Shown: positions 31,337-41,129, counted from the stretch's first letter. The stretch: 64,000 nucleotides of DNA from Erwinia typographi (GCF_000773975.1 NZ_JRUQ01000062.1:1-64000); one strand, 5' to 3'. A program made the numbers and translations. The notes: generated by a model not told the origin, from the letters alone.

Positions 31337-32758
31337 ATTTTTACCCGAGTTGCTAATTTTTGCCGAAAAGTTTTGAGTCGCGAAGACGAGGCGCCAGCCG
31401 GAATTGCTGAAGTGCATCAGATGACCGTGATCCCTCGCGATCGTCATACTATTTCGCGCAAAGACATCAGTGAAAATGCCCTCAAGGTGCTGTATCGCCT
31501 GAATAAAGCCGGTTACGAAGCCTATCTGGTCGGCGGTGGCGTCCGCGACTTATTGCTGGATAAAAAACCCAAGGACTTTGATGTCACCACCAACGCTACG
31601 CCGGAGCAGATGCGCAAACTGTTCCGCAACTGCCGTCTGGTTGGCCGCCGCTTCCGCCTGGCGCATGTGATGTTTGGCCCGGAAATTATCGAGGTCGCCA
31701 CCTTCCGCGGTCACCACGAGGCTGAGCAGGTGGTTGAAGATCGCAACACTTCGCAGCGCGGCCAGAACGGCATGTTACTGCGCGACAATATTTTTGGCTC
31801 GATTGAAGACGATGCCCAGCGCCGCGATTTAACCATTAACAGCCTCTATTACAGCGTGGCGGACTTCACGGTACGCGACTACGTCGGTGGCCTGAACGAC
31901 CTGCAGCAGGGCATTATCCGCCTGATCGGCGACCCGGAAACCCGCTACCGTGAAGATCCGGTACGAATGCTGCGCGTTATCCGCTTCTCGGCCAGACTGG
32001 ATATGACCATTGCAGCCGAAACGGCGGAGCCTATTCCGCGGCTGGCAACGCTGTTGCACGACATCCCTCCCGCCCGCCTGTTTGAAGAGACGCTGAAGCT
32101 GCTTCAGGCCGGCTATGGCTACAGCACCTGGTTGCAACTGCGCGAATACCAACTGTTCCAGCCGCTGTTCCCGACCATTACCCGTTACTTTACGGAAAAG
32201 GGCGACAGTAATATGGAGCGGATGATCGTACAGGTGCTGAAAAACACCGATAACCGCATCCATAATCAGATGCGTGTTAACCCCGCCTTCCTGTTCTCGG
32301 CAATGTTCTGGTATCCGCAGCTGGAAGCGGCGCAGAAAATTGCGCAGGAAAGCGGCCTGGCCTATTACGACGCCTTCGCGCTGGCGATGAATGACGTGCT
32401 GGATGAGGCCTGTCGTTCGCTGGCGATTCCAAAGCGCATCACCACGCTGGTGCGCGATATCTGGCAGCTTCAGCTGCGTCTGTCGCGCCGCCACGGTAAA
32501 CGTGCCTGGAAACTGATGGAGCATCCTAAGTTCCGCGCCGCCTATGACCTGCTGGCCCTGCGTGCGGAAGTCGAAAATAATCAGGAGCTACAGCGCCTTA
32601 CCACCTGGTGGAGCGAATTCCAGGTGTCCGCGCCGCCGCAGCAAAAAACGATGCTGAACACGCTGGGTGACGATCCGGCTCCCCGCCGCCGCACTCGCCG
32701 TCCGCGCAAGCGCGTTCCCGGCCCACGCCGTGACGGAAACAACAGCAGCAACGCATGA
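31337..32758 (+). CDS. pcnB: Poly(A) polymerase I (AUU start)
   Basis: PcnB adds 3' poly(A) tails that promote RNA decay and control ColE1-type plasmid copy number. The 473-residue form begins at ATT 31337 ([16 protein letters not shown], initiator read as Met). GAGGTG lies 6 bases upstream, and the E. coli gene is known to use AUU at this point. An ATG 7 codons earlier would need an unmatched extension and has no good ribosome site. Motifs: [20 protein letters not shown] (nucleotidyltransferase), [24 protein letters not shown], and a basic C-terminus. It overlaps folK by four bases. Confidence 0.94.
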   Translation: MFTRVANFCRKVLSREDEAPAGIAEVHQMTVIPRDRHTISRKDISENALKVLYRLNKAGYEAYLVGGGVRDLLLDKKPKDFDVTTNATPEQMRKLFRNCRLVGRRFRLAHVMFGPEIIEVATFRGHHEAEQVVEDRNTSQRGQNGMLLRDNIFGSIEDDAQRRDLTINSLYYSVADFTVRDYVGGLNDLQQGIIRLIGDPETRYREDPVRMLRVIRFSARLDMTIAAETAEPIPRLATLLHDIPPARLFEETLKLLQAGYGYSTWLQLREYQLFQPLFPTITRYFTEKGDSNMERMIVQVLKNTDNRIHNQMRVNPAFLFSAMFWYPQLEAAQKIAQESGLAYYDAFALAMNDVLDEACRSLAIPKRITTLVRDIWQLQLRLSRRHGKRAWKLMEHPKFRAAYDLLALRAEVENNQELQRLTTWWSEFQVSAPPQQKTMLNTLGDDPAPRRRTRRPRKRVPGPRRDGNNSSNA

Positions 32759-33237
32759 TGACCCGCGTTTACCTCGCGCTTGGCAGTAATCTTGCCGATC
32801 CTTTGCATCAGGTGCAGGCTGCGCTTGATGCACTGGCGGCGATCCCGCAGACCACGCTGGTCGCCACCTCTTCTTTTTACCGCACGCCGCCGTATGGCCC
32901 TGCCAATCAGCCGGACTATCTTAACGCTGCCGTCGCGCTGGATACCGCGCTGACGCCAGAAGAATTACTGGAACATACCCAGCGCATTGAGCTGGAGCGG
33001 GGACGAGTTCGCAAAGACGAACGCTGGGGACCGCGCACGCTGGATTTAGACATTATGCTGTTTGGCGATCTGACGTTAAGTACTCCACGCCTGACCCTCC
33101 CCCATTACGACATCGGCAACCGCGCGTTTATGCTGGTTCCTTTAGTCGAAATCGCTGGCGATCTTCACTTCCCGAATGGCGATTCGGCCGCTGAGATGCT
33201 GGCCAGGCTGGACGCGAGCGCTATTCAGCGCTGGTAG
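32755..33237 (+). CDS. folK: 6-hydroxymethyl-7,8-dihydropterin pyrophosphokinase (HPPK)
   Basis: FolK transfers pyrophosphate from ATP to 6-hydroxymethyl-dihydropterin in folate synthesis. The 160-residue product shows [10 protein letters not shown] (about 6-15), the pterin-binding segment [20 protein letters not shown], and the metal and catalytic block [15 protein letters not shown] (about 89-103). Translation can begin at ATG 32755 or the adjacent ATG 32758; the first overlaps the pcnB stop. pcnB-folK-panB is the E. coli order. Confidence 0.96.
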   Translation: MMTRVYLALGSNLADPLHQVQAALDALAAIPQTTLVATSSFYRTPPYGPANQPDYLNAAVALDTALTPEELLEHTQRIELERGRVRKDERWGPRTLDLDIMLFGDLTLSTPRLTLPHYDIGNRAFMLVPLVEIAGDLHFPNGDSAAEMLARLDASAIQRW

Positions 33238-33297
33238 TGCAAACCCGTTCCCCTTCCATTAAGATACGTCCTCCAGAACACGATTACAGAGGTTGCG

Positions 33298-34092
33298 ATG
33301 AAACCGACCACGGTCTCGACCCTTCTCCAGTGGAAAAAAAGCGGACGCAAGTTTGCCTCCATTACCGCCTATGATTTTAGCTTTGCCCGGCTGTTTGCCG
33401 ATGAGGGCATCCAGGTCATGCTGGTGGGCGACTCGCTGGGAATGGTCGTTCAGGGCCATGACTCCACCCTTCCCGTGACGTTGGCTGACATCGTCTACCA
33501 CACGCGAGCAGTACGACGCGGCGCGCCTCAGGCGCTGCTCCTCTCTGACCTGCCGTTTATGACCTACGCCACGCCTGAGCAAACCTTTGACAACGCGGCG
33601 CAGCTGATGCGCGCCGGGGCCAATATGGTCAAGCTGGAAGGCGGCAAATGGCTGGCAGAAACGGTCAGACAGTTAACCGAACGTGCGGTGCCGGTTTGTG
33701 GCCATCTGGGCTTAACGCCACAGTCGGTTAATATTTTCGGCGGCTATAAAATTCAGGGGCGTGAAAGCGAAGCGGCTGATGCGCTGTTGGCCGATGCGCT
33801 GGCGCTGGAAGCCGCAGGCGCGCAGATGGTGGTGCTGGAGTGCGTACCGGTTGCGCTGGCAAAACGGGTGACCGAAGCGCTAACCATCCCAACCATCGGC
33901 ATTGGGGCAGGCAACGTCACCGACGGCCAGATCCTGGTGATGCATGACGCCTTTGGCATTACCGGCGGCCACATTCCTAAATTCGCTAAAAATTTCCTCA
34001 CTCAAACCGGCGATATTCGTGCCGCCGTCAGGCAGTATCTGGCGGAAGTAGAGGATGGCAGCTATCCCGCTGAAGAACACAGTTTTCACTAA
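33298..34092 (+). CDS. panB: 3-methyl-2-oxobutanoate hydroxymethyltransferase
   Basis: PanB makes ketopantoate from alpha-ketoisovalerate and methylene-tetrahydrofolate, the first committed step to pantothenate and CoA. The 264-residue TIM-barrel enzyme contains [34 protein letters not shown] (magnesium ligand region), MVKLEGG and [20 protein letters not shown]. The ATG follows AGAGGTTGCG. It is followed after 15 bp by panC in a probable panBC-panD run. Confidence 0.98.
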   Translation: MKPTTVSTLLQWKKSGRKFASITAYDFSFARLFADEGIQVMLVGDSLGMVVQGHDSTLPVTLADIVYHTRAVRRGAPQALLLSDLPFMTYATPEQTFDNAAQLMRAGANMVKLEGGKWLAETVRQLTERAVPVCGHLGLTPQSVNIFGGYKIQGRESEAADALLADALALEAAGAQMVVLECVPVALAKRVTEALTIPTIGIGAGNVTDGQILVMHDAFGITGGHIPKFAKNFLTQTGDIRAAVRQYLAEVEDGSYPAEEHSFH

Positions 34093-34107
34093 CACAGGAG
34101 AAGGTCC

Positions 34108-34962
34108 GTGTTGATTATTGAAACGCTGCCGATGCTGCGTCGCGAAATCCGGCGCTGGCGGCAGGACGGCAAACGCATTGCGCTGGTGCCGACGATGGGT
34201 AACCTGCACGACGGGCATATGACGCTGGTCGACGAGGCCCGCGAGCAGGCGGATATTGTGGTTGTCTCGATTTTTGTTAACCCAATGCAGTTCGAGCGCC
34301 CGGACGATCTGGCCCACTACCCGCGCACCCTGCAGGAAGACTGCGAGAAGCTGAATCGCCGCAAGGTGGATTTGGTCTTCGCGCCAGCGCCAGCCGATGT
34401 CTATCCGCAGGGCCTTGGCGAGCAAACCTATGTTGACGTGCCGGGCCTCTCTACCCTGCTTGAGGGCGCCAGCCGTCCGGGGCATTTCCGCGGCGTGTCG
34501 ACCATTGTCAGTAAGCTGTTCAATCTGGTGCAGCCGGATATGGCGCTGTTTGGTGAAAAGGACTATCAGCAGCTGGCGCTGATCCGCAAGATGGTGGTAG
34601 ATATGGGCTACGACATCAGCATTGTCGGCGTGCCCACCGTCAGGGCCAAAGATGGCCTGGCGCTCAGCTCGCGCAATGGCTACCTGACCGCTGAAGAGCG
34701 CAAGATCGCGCCCGCGCTGAGCAAGGTGATGAACAGCATGGCCGAACGGTTGTCCAACGGAGAGCGGCATGTGGATGAGATCGTGGCCGATGCCGAAGCC
34801 GCGCTGGCAGAAAAAGGGCTACAGGCCGACGGCCTGGCTATCTGCGATGCCGATACGCTGCTGCCGCTGAACGTTGGCAGCCAGCGGGCGGTGATCCTGA
34901 TGGCCGCCTGGCTGGGCAAAGCGCGTCTGATCGATAACCAGCAGGTTGATCTGACGCAGTAA
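34108..34962 (+). CDS. panC: Pantothenate synthetase (pantoate-beta-alanine ligase)
   Basis: PanC condenses pantoate with beta-alanine via pantoyl-adenylate. The 284-residue product starts at GTG 34108 ([13 protein letters not shown]), with GGAGAAGGTCC in front. Motifs: [14 protein letters not shown] (HIGH-like ATP site, about 28-41), [24 protein letters not shown] and [10 protein letters not shown] (KMSK-like). It lies between panB and panD, whose products supply its two substrates. Confidence 0.98.
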   Translation: MLIIETLPMLRREIRRWRQDGKRIALVPTMGNLHDGHMTLVDEAREQADIVVVSIFVNPMQFERPDDLAHYPRTLQEDCEKLNRRKVDLVFAPAPADVYPQGLGEQTYVDVPGLSTLLEGASRPGHFRGVSTIVSKLFNLVQPDMALFGEKDYQQLALIRKMVVDMGYDISIVGVPTVRAKDGLALSSRNGYLTAEERKIAPALSKVMNSMAERLSNGERHVDEIVADAEAALAEKGLQADGLAICDADTLLPLNVGSQRAVILMAAWLGKARLIDNQQVDLTQ

Positions 34963-35026
34963 CGGTCACTCGCGCTGGATAAGTCCGGCGTGCGTTTTTG
35001 TGATTTCCGAGAAAGGTAATAAGGCT

Positions 35027-35407
35027 ATGAACCGTACTATGCTGCAGGGCAAGCTCCACCGGGTTAAAGTCACCCAGGCGGATCTGAATTACGAAGGCTC
35101 CTGCGCCATCGATCAGGATTTTCTCGACGCTTCCGGCATTCTGCAATACGAAGCGATCGATATCTATAACGTCAATAACGGCCAGCGCTTCTCCACGTAT
35201 GCTATTGCGGCGGAACGCGGCTCCAAAATCATCTCCGTAAACGGTGCCGCAGCCCGCTGCGCCTGCGAAGGGGATATTTTGATTATCTGCTCTTATGTGC
35301 AGATGCCGGACACCGAGGCCCGCAGCTGGCAGCCGAAAGTGGCCTACTTTGAGGGCGACAATGTGATGAAGCGTCTGGCGAAGGCCGTTCCGGTGCAGGT
35401 TGCCTGA
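35027..35407 (+). CDS. panD: Aspartate 1-decarboxylase proenzyme
   Basis: PanD makes beta-alanine from aspartate for PanC. The 126-residue zymogen starts [15 protein letters not shown]. The self-cleavage site is Gly24-Ser25 in YEGSCAID, creating the pyruvoyl cofactor on the alpha chain; in E. coli this depends on PanZ. An upstream in-frame GTG (35000) is ignored because the family start and AAGG fit 35027. It is followed by a GC-rich hairpin. Confidence 0.97.
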   Translation: MNRTMLQGKLHRVKVTQADLNYEGSCAIDQDFLDASGILQYEAIDIYNVNNGQRFSTYAIAAERGSKIISVNGAAARCACEGDILIICSYVQMPDTEARSWQPKVAYFEGDNVMKRLAKAVPVQVA

Positions 35408-35418
35408 CCCTTGCCGAA

Positions 35419-35443
35419 GCGGCTGCCTGGCGTTGGGCAGCCG
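35419..35443 (+). terminator. Hairpin after panD
   Basis: The stem GCGGCTGCC/GGCAGCCGT around TGGCGTTG lies 12 bases after the panD stop. No T-tract follows at once, so factor-dependent termination or RNA end protection is as likely as intrinsic termination. Confidence 0.4.
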
Positions 35444-35496
35444 TTCGGCGCGATATCAGTAAAAAGGCCGATGCAAACTGGTTTTTTAACTGGAAA

Positions 35497-35519
35497 TTCC
35501 CCTTCAGGACGAAGGGGAA
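35497..35519 (-). terminator. Hairpin after yadH
   Basis: A perfect 8-bp stem TTCCCCTT/AAGGGGAA with a 7-base loop lies just beyond the yadH stop codon, in the gap convergent with panD. The poly-T is on the yadH side of the stem rather than after it, so terminator strength is uncertain. Confidence 0.45.
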
Positions 35520-35528
35520 GCAAAAAAA

Positions 35529-36299
35529 TCAGGTACGCAGACCGCGGCCTCGTTGAATCAGGAACCAGACAAGAATATAAAACGCCACGATAAAGGCAAT
35601 CAGTACCCCTAGCGTAAAGGCCAGCGGCACGTCAGAAATGCCGAGGAAGCCAAATCGAAAGCCGCTAATCATATAGACAATAGGATTAAGTTTGGAAACC
35701 AGTTGCCAAAACGGCGGCAGCAGCGTCAGGGAATAAAACACGCCGCCCAGGTAAGTCAGCGGGGTCAATACAAAGGTCGGGATCAGGCTGATATCGTCAA
35801 ACGTTTTGGCAAACACCGCATTCAGCAGCCCAGCCAGCGAGAACAGAATTGCCGTCAGCAGTAAAGTGATGGCGACCATCAGCCAGGAGTGAACCTGAAA
35901 CGGCACGAAGAACAGTGAGATAGCCGTCACCAGCACGCCAACGCAAATCCCACGCGCCACGCCGCCGCCGACGTAACCGGCAATAATGACGTGCGTCGGT
36001 ACCGGGGCCACCAGCAGTTCTTCAATATTGCGCTGAAACTTAGCGCTGAAAAACGATGACGCAACGTTGGCATAGGCGTTCGTAATCACCGCCATCATAA
36101 TCAGGCCAGGCACAATAAACTGCATATAGCTAAAGCCGTGCATATCGCCGATGCGGGCGCCGATCAGATTACCGAAGATGATGAAATAGAGCGTCATGGT
36201 GATCACCGGCGGCACCAGCGTCTGCACCCAGATTCGGGCAAAACGGTTAATCTCTTTTCCCCAGATGCTTTTCAGGGCGACCCAATAAAGATGTGTCAT
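35529..36299 (-). CDS. yadH: ABC-2 type transporter permease YadH
   Basis: This is the inner-membrane permease of an ABC-2 exporter whose substrate is unknown. The 256-residue product has six hydrophobic segments and the ABC-2 signature region LNAVFAKTFDDISLIPTFVLTPLTYLGGVFYS near residues 165-195. It overlaps the ATPase gene yadG by four bases (ATGA), so the two are translationally coupled. Length and order match E. coli yadGH. Confidence 0.93.
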   Translation of the reverse strand: MTHLYWVALKSIWGKEINRFARIWVQTLVPPVITMTLYFIIFGNLIGARIGDMHGFSYMQFIVPGLIMMAVITNAYANVASSFFSAKFQRNIEELLVAPVPTHVIIAGYVGGGVARGICVGVLVTAISLFFVPFQVHSWLMVAITLLLTAILFSLAGLLNAVFAKTFDDISLIPTFVLTPLTYLGGVFYSLTLLPPFWQLVSKLNPIVYMISGFRFGFLGISDVPLAFTLGVLIAFIVAFYILVWFLIQRGRGLRT

Positions 36300-37222
36300 G
36301 CTTTTTCTCCTTTGCGACCGTTCACCAGGTCGACAAACAGCTCCTCAAGACGGTTCGCCTTGTTGCGCATACTTAAAACCTGAACGCCCTGGTGGCTGAG
36401 CTGGCTGAACACGCTGTTCAACCCCTGCTCGCGCAGCACTTCAACCTCCAGCGTGGAAGTATCCACCAGCCGGTACTGGAATCCTTCAAGCTGCGGCAGC
36501 GGACTTTTCGGCGCAAGATCGAGAATAAATGTTTCCGACTTCAGCTTCGCCAGCAGCCCTTTCATCGTGGTGTTCTCCACCAGTTCGCCGCGCTGAATGA
36601 TCCCGATGTTGCGGCACAGCATTTCAGCCTCTTCAAGATAGTGAGTGGTCAGAATGATGGTGGTGCCTTTGGCGTTCAAATCCTGCAGAAAGGTCCACAT
36701 TGACCGGCGCAGTTCAATATCCACGCCCGCCGTCGGCTCATCAAGGATTAGCAGTTTTGGCTCATGCATCAGTGCGCGGGCGATCATCAGTCGACGCTTC
36801 ATGCCGCCTGACAGCATACGGGCGCGATCGTGGCGTTTTTCCCATAAATCCAGCTGCTTCAGGTATTTTTCGGCCCGTTTCAGCGCATCGGCTTTCTCAA
36901 CGCCGTACAGACCAGCCTGGCTGACGACGATTTGCAGCACGGTTTCAAACTGGTTGAAATTGAACTCCTGCGGCACCAGCCCCAGCTGACGCTTGGCATT
37001 GACCACGTCCAGTTGAAGATCGTATCCAAACACCCGCACCTTGCCCGCCGTTTTGTTGACCAGCGAGCTGATAATGCCAATGGTGGTGGATTTGCCCGCC
37101 CCATTTGGGCCAAGCAGCGCATAGAAGTCACCGGCTTCGACATTCAGATCGATTCCCTTGAGAGCCTGAACGCCGCCTGCATAGGTTTTGGTCAGTTTTT
37201 CGAGTTCCAGTGCATAAGTCAT
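36296..37222 (-). CDS. yadG: ABC transporter ATP-binding protein YadG
   Basis: This is the ATPase partner of YadH in an exporter of unknown substrate. The 308-residue product has Walker A LLGPNGAGKSTT (about 37-48), signature MLSGGMKRRLMIARAL (about 139-154), Walker B LLILDEPTAGVD (about 160-171), the switch histidine TTHYLEEAE and a C-terminal extension common in ABC-2 exporters. It is divergent from can, with a gap of about 105 bp that should hold both promoters. Confidence 0.94.
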   Translation of the reverse strand: MTYALELEKLTKTYAGGVQALKGIDLNVEAGDFYALLGPNGAGKSTTIGIISSLVNKTAGKVRVFGYDLQLDVVNAKRQLGLVPQEFNFNQFETVLQIVVSQAGLYGVEKADALKRAEKYLKQLDLWEKRHDRARMLSGGMKRRLMIARALMHEPKLLILDEPTAGVDIELRRSMWTFLQDLNAKGTTIILTTHYLEEAEMLCRNIGIIQRGELVENTTMKGLLAKLKSETFILDLAPKSPLPQLEGFQYRLVDTSTLEVEVLREQGLNSVFSQLSHQGVQVLSMRNKANRLEELFVDLVNGRKGEKA

Positions 37223-37328
37223 AGGTAAAAGAGTGCCCTGTTTTGTATGGTTTTCTTGTTTGCCGTTTTAAATCACGTCGCGTTGGCCTATATTGTCGCA
37301 ACGCATTTTTGTTTTGGTTGACACTAAC

Positions 37329-37991
37329 ATGAAAGACATTGATACCCTCATCAGCAACAATCGCGAATGGTCAAAGCTGCTGAAAGAGGAAGACCCGGGA
37401 TTTTTCGAGCGTCTCTCGCTGGCTCAAAAGCCCCGTTTTCTCTGGATTGGTTGCTCTGACAGCCGCGTACCTGCCGAACGTCTGACGGGGCTGGAACCGG
37501 GCGAACTGTTCGTTCACCGTAACGTGGCCAACCTGGTCATCCACACGGACTTAAACTGTCTGTCCGTGGTGCAGTACGCCGTTGAGGTGTTGGAGGTAGA
37601 ACACATCATCATCTGCGGTCACTACGGCTGCGGCGGCGTGCAGGCGGCGGTAGAAAACCCCGAACTGGGGCTGATCAACAACTGGCTGCTGCACATCCGC
37701 GATTTGTGGTACAAGCATAGTTCGTTGCTGGGCGAGCTGCCGCCGGAAAAACGCTTCGACAAACTGTGTGAAATCAACGTGATTGAGCAGGTGTACAACC
37801 TGGGTCACTCCACAATTATGCAATCAGCATGGAAACGCGGTCGGAAGGTCACTATTCACGGCTGGGTCTACGGTATTCAGGACGGCTATCTGCGCGACCT
37901 CGAAGTTGCCGCCACCAGCCGGGAAACCCTTGAGCAGCGCTATCGCCACGGCATTGCTAACCTGCTTAACGATCTCGAAAGCCCCAACTAA
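37329..37991 (+). CDS. can: Beta-class carbonic anhydrase
   Basis: Can interconverts CO2 and bicarbonate, essential for growth in air by supplying bicarbonate to carboxylases. The 220-residue product matches E. coli Can in length. The zinc ligands are in [14 protein letters not shown] (C42 and D44) and [13 protein letters not shown] (H98 and C101). ATG 37329 ([14 protein letters not shown]) is the family start; an in-frame upstream extension is ignored. It is convergent with hpt. Confidence 0.97.
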   Translation: MKDIDTLISNNREWSKLLKEEDPGFFERLSLAQKPRFLWIGCSDSRVPAERLTGLEPGELFVHRNVANLVIHTDLNCLSVVQYAVEVLEVEHIIICGHYGCGGVQAAVENPELGLINNWLLHIRDLWYKHSSLLGELPPEKRFDKLCEINVIEQVYNLGHSTIMQSAWKRGRKVTIHGWVYGIQDGYLRDLEVAATSRETLEQRYRHGIANLLNDLESPN

Positions 37992-38010
37992 GGGCGGGCA
38001 TTTTATATCA

Positions 38011-38029
38011 GGCCGGAAAATCCGGCCTT
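38011..38029. terminator. Terminator between convergent can and hpt
   Basis: A 7-bp perfect stem GGCCGGA-aaa-TCCGGCC lies 20 bases after can, followed by TTAGTCGTTTG. The T-run is weak; it could serve both convergent genes. Confidence 0.5.
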
Positions 38030-38062
38030 AGTCGTTTGTGCGGTAAGCCAATCCTGGTCAGC

Positions 38063-38599
38063 CTACTCCTCCAGCATCACCACTTTGCCGACGAACGGCA
38101 GATGACGATAGTGCTGGGCGTAATCAATGCCATATCCCACAACAAATTCATCCGGGATGGTGAAGCCGACGTACTCAACGGTCACGTCCACTTCACGCCG
38201 CTCGGGCTTATCCAGCAGCGTACAGATCGCCACCGACTTGGGCTGGCGCAGGCGAAGAATTTCCCGCACTTTGCTCAGCGTATTGCCGGAATCAATGATG
38301 TCCTCAACAATCAGCACGTCTTTGCCACGAATATCCTCATCCAGATCCTTGAGGATTTTAACATCCCGCGTGGTGGACATGCCGCTGCCGTAGCTGGAAG
38401 CCGTCATAAAATCGACCTCATGCGACACCTCAATTTTGCGGCACAGATCGGCCATAAACATGAAGGAGCCGCGCAGCAGGCCGACCAGCACCATGTCGCT
38501 GCCGCTGTCGCGGTATTTCTCGCTAATCTGCTGACCCATCTCAGCAACGCGTTTGGCAATCTCGGCTTCGGAGATCATCACTTCTACGGAATGTTTCAT
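38063..38599 (-). CDS. hpt: Hypoxanthine phosphoribosyltransferase
   Basis: Hpt salvages hypoxanthine to IMP using PRPP. The 178-residue product has the PRPP-binding motif [14 protein letters not shown] (about 100-113), the flexible-loop region [16 protein letters not shown] (about 73-88) and [19 protein letters not shown] near the C-terminus. The mobile island's left attachment site begins 66 bp upstream of its start, so its promoter must lie within that short stretch or be provided by island DNA. Confidence 0.96.
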   Translation of the reverse strand: MKHSVEVMISEAEIAKRVAEMGQQISEKYRDSGSDMVLVGLLRGSFMFMADLCRKIEVSHEVDFMTASSYGSGMSTTRDVKILKDLDEDIRGKDVLIVEDIIDSGNTLSKVREILRLRQPKSVAICTLLDKPERREVDVTVEYVGFTIPDEFVVGYGIDYAQHYRHLPFVGKVVMLEE

Positions 38600-38664
38600 T
38601 TTCTATATATCTCACTGATTTTATTCAGTTATATTCCATGTAATTCGTGTATAAAAATCAGATA

Positions 38665-38682
38665 TTGATACACCGATTGATA
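38665..38682 (+). repeat. attL, left 18-bp direct repeat of the island
   Basis: TTGATACACCGATTGATA occurs here and, identically, at 55031-55048 next to the integrase. Allowing two mismatches extends the match to 23 bp. It lies in the hpt upstream region and not in a tRNA. The pair defines a 16.4-kb element. Confidence 0.75.
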
Positions 38683-38809
38683 TACGGAGTATCGCACAAT
38701 CATGTACAACAGCGAAAGCATGAGAACCGTTTGAGGCGAGGATTATATCAGGGAAGGTGATAAGATGGGCTGTAAGCATGAGAACAAATCGGGGCTTTTG
38801 GCGGTTTTG

Positions 38810-38921
38810 CTGTTTTTGCTGTACCACCTGTACCACTTTGCGCTCAGCCCAGTACTGGCGCGGCTTCCAGCTGGTACAGGTGGGGTGGTACAGCTAATTT
38901 CGACCTGTGCCACCTGTACCA
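38810..38921. repeat. GGTACAG repeat cluster B (candidate crr/ori)
   Basis: Six copies of GGTACAG or its complement lie in about 100 bp: CTGTACC at 38819-38825 and 38828-38834 (9-bp spacing), GGTACAG at 38873-38879 and 38887-38893, CTGTGCC at 38905-38911 and CTGTACC at 38914-38920 (9-bp spacing). The same motif clusters at 47504-47605 beside the helicase gene. The stretch 38600-38921 otherwise holds the hpt upstream region, attL and no recognisable gene. Confidence 0.7.
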
Positions 38922-39131
38922 CTATCGGCGGCGGGGATTTGAGGGTTTATTCCAGGTGTAGGTAGTGCTGGCTGAACGTTCACGCTCTGCCCTGCGGCGC
39001 TGTGCGGTCAGTGCGCGTGCGAGAGTTTGCCGGATAATCAGACGGTCGCAGGCGTCCAGCTCGTAGCCTTCGTCCTGCATGGTGGCGGCCAGTTGGGCGG
39101 CAATGTCGTTATGCTGCATGGGTGGCCTCAT
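38922..39131 (-). CDS. Small protein downstream of TerL, unknown function
   Basis: I do not recognise this 69-residue protein. It is the last gene of the head operon; its ATG overlaps the TerL stop (ATGA), or a second ATG 4 codons later (MQHNDIAAQ) is used. The sequence is helical and basic towards the C-terminus (LARALTAQRRRAERERSAST, then NPSNPRRR-like), which could bind nucleic acid. The end of the gene runs into the GGTACAG repeat cluster, so it marks the left border of the coding part of the island. Confidence 0.6.
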   Translation of the reverse strand: MRPPMQHNDIAAQLAATMQDEGYELDACDRLIIRQTLARALTAQRRRAERERSASTTYTWNKPSNPRRR

Positions 39132-40813
39132 ACGCCTGTGAAGGTTGCAAGGCGCTGTTTATGGGCCTCGGACATATCAAAGCTGAAATCTTCGTGCTCA
39201 GCCTGCCAGGTACCGAACGCCATTAATCCCGCTATCGCCGGGTCTATCTTGTTGGCCGATTTCTTTTTGTTCGGCTTGATATTGGCGTTGGCGTCAGACT
39301 CCATCACCACGTTACCAATTGCCCAGGCCAGAACCGGATCGCCGTTGTGCCGGATAACCCTGCGGTTAACGAACACCTCCAGCGACTTCGCTACCGGACT
39401 GAACTTGAGGTAGGTCTGCGGGAACGGCTCAACATCGAGTCCCGCCCCCTGTAGCTGGGTACGTAAGTGCGTGGCGTTCCAGGTATCAAAGCCCACCAAC
39501 TTTATGCCGAACACCTCAGCATCACGGAGAATATCGTCACGGATGCGGTCATAATCGATACAGTCGCCAGGTGTGGTGCGTATCCAGCCCGCTTTGGCCC
39601 ACTGGCGGTAAATGGCGCGGTTTTTATTGGCTACGTTGTTGAGTTGCGCCTCAGGCAGGTAGTGACGGGTCAGCAGCCGGATTTCGCGGTCAGACGGGAA
39701 CGCATAGCAGACGCTGGTAATATCCCCGGTAGACGACAGGTCAAGCCCGGCGTAACACTCCATCCCGGCAAGGTCGGATTCGCTGTAGTCGTCCTTACAG
39801 GCGTCCCATGCACCGGAACCCATCCACGGCGTGGCACCCTGACACCAGATATTAAAGCGCTTGGTCAGCATTTCCACCCACTGCGAGGGTATGCCTCGGG
39901 CCTTCTGGATGGTGTCAGCCAGCGCCGCACCGTCAACGGACACGTCGAGATTAGGATTAGCCTTTATCCACAGTGACATATCGTCAATCTCGCTTTCGTC
40001 GTCCAGCTCGTAAATAAGCGCAAACAGCGATTCGTTGGCTTCCTCTCCGGCCAGTATCTGGCAGCAGTAGTCATAGTGCTGCTTACAGGCTGATACCACG
40101 TTGCTGCCTGCGGTGGTGATGGCAAACAGAATACCTTCAGGCCGTGCGCCCATGCCCAGCTCAAGCGCGGAGTACACGCCGTTATCCGGGTGCAGGTGGT
40201 ATTCGTCCACAATCGCCAGGCTGGGGTTAGTCCCTTCGATGGTCGCCGCTTTGGCCGCCAGTGGCCTCAGCAGGCTGTTGGACTTTGCGTAAATCATTTT
40301 ATGCTGCTGAATGGTCAGGCGCTTTTTCAGCGGTTTTGACAACAGGCACATCTGGCGCGCATCGTCGAACACGATACGGGCCTGATCACGACTCACGGCA
40401 GCGGTGTAAATGTCCTGCTGGCCGTGCTCCATCACCAGAAACCAGTTAGCCAGCATCGCGGCCACGGTTGATTTGGCGTTCTTGCGCGGCACCTGAATAT
40501 AGGCGCTCTTAAACTTCCTGCGTCCGGTTGCCTTCACCCTGAAGCCCAGCAGGCAGGCAAAGGCGAACTGCTGCCACGGCTCCAGCACTATCGGCTGTCC
40601 ACGCAGCGGGCCTTTGACGTGCGGACAGAGGCGGGAAAAGACAATAAACCGCTCAACCGTTGCGCTGTCGAAACAGTACAGAGGATTATTCAGGTCGCTG
40701 AAGTAGCGCTCAACGGCCTGTTTGACGCGCTTACAGGCGGGTATAGCCCCACTTTGTACCGATTCGGCGTAATTATGCCAGGCGGTCAAGCTCGTCTTCC
40801 TCGTCAGTCTCAA
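39128..40813 (-). CDS. Phage terminase large subunit (HK97 type)
   Basis: TerL is the ATP-driven motor and nuclease that packages DNA into the procapsid. The 561-residue product has Walker A VPRKNAKSTVA (about 108-118), Walker B LAIVDEYHLH (about 199-208) and the nuclease motif YAGLDLSSTGD (about 349-359). The gene overlaps the TerS end by about 40 bases and both candidate starts are TTG (40813, or 40789 with GAGGA 8 bases before it), so the N-terminus is uncertain. With the upstream P27-family TerS it forms the holoterminase. Confidence 0.93.
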   Translation of the reverse strand: MRLTRKTSLTAWHNYAESVQSGAIPACKRVKQAVERYFSDLNNPLYCFDSATVERFIVFSRLCPHVKGPLRGQPIVLEPWQQFAFACLLGFRVKATGRRKFKSAYIQVPRKNAKSTVAAMLANWFLVMEHGQQDIYTAAVSRDQARIVFDDARQMCLLSKPLKKRLTIQQHKMIYAKSNSLLRPLAAKAATIEGTNPSLAIVDEYHLHPDNGVYSALELGMGARPEGILFAITTAGSNVVSACKQHYDYCCQILAGEEANESLFALIYELDDESEIDDMSLWIKANPNLDVSVDGAALADTIQKARGIPSQWVEMLTKRFNIWCQGATPWMGSGAWDACKDDYSESDLAGMECYAGLDLSSTGDITSVCYAFPSDREIRLLTRHYLPEAQLNNVANKNRAIYRQWAKAGWIRTTPGDCIDYDRIRDDILRDAEVFGIKLVGFDTWNATHLRTQLQGAGLDVEPFPQTYLKFSPVAKSLEVFVNRRVIRHNGDPVLAWAIGNVVMESDANANIKPNKKKSANKIDPAIAGLMAFGTWQAEHEDFSFDMSEAHKQRLATFTGV

Positions 40814-41129
40814 CAGGCGTTTTGCGTCGACTGACCGGATCGAAGCCCAGCAGCGAAGACATTTTAATCATGATCTTCTCTGCATCGGCCTTGGCGCTCA
40901 GAGACGGGTTGCGGCTCTCCCCGCCCTGACTGTTAACAATGCTGAAGCCGCGCCGGGCAAGGTCTTCTACCGCTTTGCGGTACATCGAATAATTGACGCA
41001 ATACAGCTCCAGATTATTCCAGTCGGCGGCGGTCAGATCGCCCCGTTCGGCCAGCTGTTTCGCTTTGGCCTTCCACTGCTGCTGTGCAATGTCATCGAGA
41101 TAGGCCGGGGGTTTCGGTGCTCCGCTCAT
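40773..41129 (-). CDS. Phage terminase small subunit, P27 family
   Basis: TerS recognises the packaging (cos) site and positions TerL. From the ATG at 41129 (MSGAPKPPAYLDD) the product is 118 residues; the family pattern AYLDDIAQQQWKAKAKQLAERGDLT is clear, followed by a helix carrying YCVNYSMYRKAVEDL and an acidic C-terminus (TDEEDELDRLA). An upstream in-frame extension is rejected because it is unlike the family. It lies between a 128-bp non-coding stretch (candidate cos) and TerL. Confidence 0.9.
   Translation of the reverse strand: MSGAPKPPAYLDDIAQQQWKAKAKQLAERGDLTAADWNNLELYCVNYSMYRKAVEDLARRGFSIVNSQGGESRNPSLSAKADAEKIMIKMSSLLGFDPVSRRKTPVETDEEDELDRLA

Noticed and set aside
38600..38664. A tRNA gene as integration target
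   Set aside because: Neither att copy overlaps anything with tRNA arms or a 3' CCA end; no tRNA or rRNA gene was recognised in the window.
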